Below, one piece after another: positions 63,330 through 64,000 of a stretch of DNA of 64,000 bases. The position numbers were made by a program, and so were the translations under genes. The notes under the pieces were generated by a model. It searched no databases and was not told the origin of the DNA. It was given only the letters and a program-made list of their open reading frames with translations. This DNA comes from Aequorivita marisscotiae (lineage in GTDB: Bacteria; Bacteroidota; Bacteroidia; Flavobacteriales; Flavobacteriaceae): contig NZ_CP122379.1 in NCBI RefSeq assembly GCF_029814825.1, forward strand, positions 1,736,001 through 1,800,000. The letters run 5' to 3'. Each line of letters starts with the position of its first letter. Position 1 is the first letter of the stretch.

Positions 63330-63615
63330 AATTTAATTTGGTTTTTAGTTAGTAAGTGTACAATTGGTATTGCTTTTAATATTTCATCTAGTTTATTTTT
63401 TCGAGGGAAATTTTAAGAAAAACCTGCAGTGCATTGCTTCAATTTTATTAACTTTTTACTCCCTCCCCAAAGAGCAAAATTTTAATAGAAAGCTGTATTA
63501 TTACAATGCACTTATAGGTTTTTTCTTCAGATTAAATAAATTGCTAATTCAAACTAGTTCAATTTATTCGTCTTAAAACTAATACATTGCTGTACGTGAT
63601 TACATTGTTATAAAG
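63330..63615 (-). other. Long leader region of the Gly-linker lipoprotein
   Basis: Between promoter D and the ATG at 63329 there are about 286 bases with no ORF longer than 13 codons on the minus strand. Two inverted repeats stand out: AGTGCATTG (63428-63436) with CAATGCACT (63504-63512), and GAGGGA (63403-63408) with TCCCTC (63460-63465). They overlap as brackets, so they cannot pair simultaneously in one simple hairpin but could be alternative folds. Confidence 0.4.
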
Positions 63616-63663
63616 CAAATGTAGGGTAGGAGATTTCCAAATAAAATACCTATTAAGAGGTAT
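63616..63663 (-). promoter_or_regulatory. Regulon promoter D
   Basis: Site ATACCTATTAAGAGGTAT at 63646-63663, 22 bp, then a perfect -7 box (minus-strand TACATTTG, 63616-63623). The plus strand also carries a perfect TATTTTTG at 63661-63668. Confidence 0.7.
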
Positions 63664-63752
63664 TTTTGTAGAAATGTTGAATTAAAATAGTAGAGAGAGA
63701 ACCGTTTTTTTAAAGTGCGGCCACAATGGTAATATTACGCATTTGCTGCATG

Positions 63753-63941
63753 TTAGCTTTTAAAATAGTTTTTTACCAAGATTAATAAGGTAACAAAAAC
63801 TATAAAACCTACCAGGACCCAGATACTGCCCTTATAATATTTTTTGTGAAGTCTTTTATCGCCTTTATAGCTAAATATCATGATTATTACAAAGACAATA
63901 AAAAATAATCCAGCGAAAACCAATTGGCCATTAGTAAACAT
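63753..63941 (-). CDS. Small two-helix membrane protein
   Basis: A 62-aa protein with two hydrophobic helices (about 7-24 and 40-58) separated by a basic loop FSYKGDKRLHKKYYKG. The inside-positive loop puts both ends outside the cytoplasm. Proteins of this shape are frequent in flavobacteria. No perfect -7 box was found upstream. Function unknown. Confidence 0.75.
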   Translation of the reverse strand: MFTNGQLVFAGLFFIVFVIIMIFSYKGDKRLHKKYYKGSIWVLVGFIVFVTLLILVKNYFKS

Positions 63942-64000
63942 AAAGTTGTAGTTTTACAGGGGTTAAAAATACAATACTAATTTAAAAATCACCCTGCTAT

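Noticed and set aside
1..64000. CRISPR arrays, insertion sequences, prophage and rRNA genes
   Set aside because: Looked for regularly spaced repeats, transposase motifs with terminal inverted repeats, phage structural genes and rRNA sequences. None were seen on reading the window; no computational search was run.

Overview
The window is AT-rich chromosomal DNA from a member of the Bacteroidota, almost certainly family Flavobacteriaceae. The evidence is a type IX secretion (Por) C-terminal sorting domain, a Bacteroidota-type glutamine synthetase III, DUF1599, DUF4293 and Lacal_2735-type small proteins, Rho with a long disordered insert, repeated near-consensus TAnnTTTG -7 promoter boxes, and a general lack of strong Shine-Dalgarno sequences. 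The genus cannot be fixed from the sequence alone. I see no rRNA, CRISPR array, prophage or insertion sequence. One tRNA (Arg, anticodon ACG) is present.

Layout. 0-13 kb: gap-lipA, a sigma factor with a glycosyltransferase, a fasciclin lipoprotein, murB, an aminotransferase, a PDZ aspartyl protease, DUF1573 and valS. 12-19 kb: a leftward block of phospholipid genes and FtsH (ACBP, psd, cdsA, LUD, ftsH, rsfS), then birA, a nested palindromic repeat, SRPBCC, pyrE and NUDIX. 19.6-29 kb: an M14 peptidase, rho, DUF4293, truA, an ABC exporter, folP and the c-di-AMP synthase. 29-35 kb: a rightward run of DUF1599, a DoxX-thioredoxin-DUF6624 fusion, an orphan DppB-like permease, a TlpA-like protein, tpiA, prmA and clpS. 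35-44 kb: tRNA-Arg, apt, a Na/Ca antiporter, glutamine synthetase III, purM, prfA, pyrF and a BtuF-like protein. 45-51 kb: a T9SS-exported protein, the fused B12 mutase IcmF, an Xre-RES toxin-antitoxin pair and an Lrp regulator. 51.7-57.6 kb: an MFS transporter preceded by a structured RNA element and a perfect terminator, DUF1684, crcB and an M49 peptidase. 57.7-64 kb: a two-component system with its probable regulon.

The most notable discovery is at 57.7-63.7 kb. Four near-palindromic 18-mers (core ATACC-N8-GGTAT) each lie exactly 22 bp upstream of a -7-like box. Each promoter points toward a gene around an adjacent TPR histidine kinase / LuxR-type response regulator pair. The identical geometry at four promoters, including the one that would drive the kinase-regulator operon itself, suggests a small self-regulating envelope signalling regulon that I do not recognise from the literature.

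Second in interest is the region 53141-53301. It holds a consensus promoter, a predicted three-way-junction RNA and a perfect 12-bp-stem terminator, all just upstream of an MFS transporter on the same strand. It is either a transcription-attenuating leader (riboswitch-like) or a short independent sRNA. Other points of note are overlapping face-to-face promoters for pyrE and NUDIX, the DoxX-DUF6624 fusion, the Xre-RES operator, and two small genes on the opposite strand at the ends of clpS and apt.
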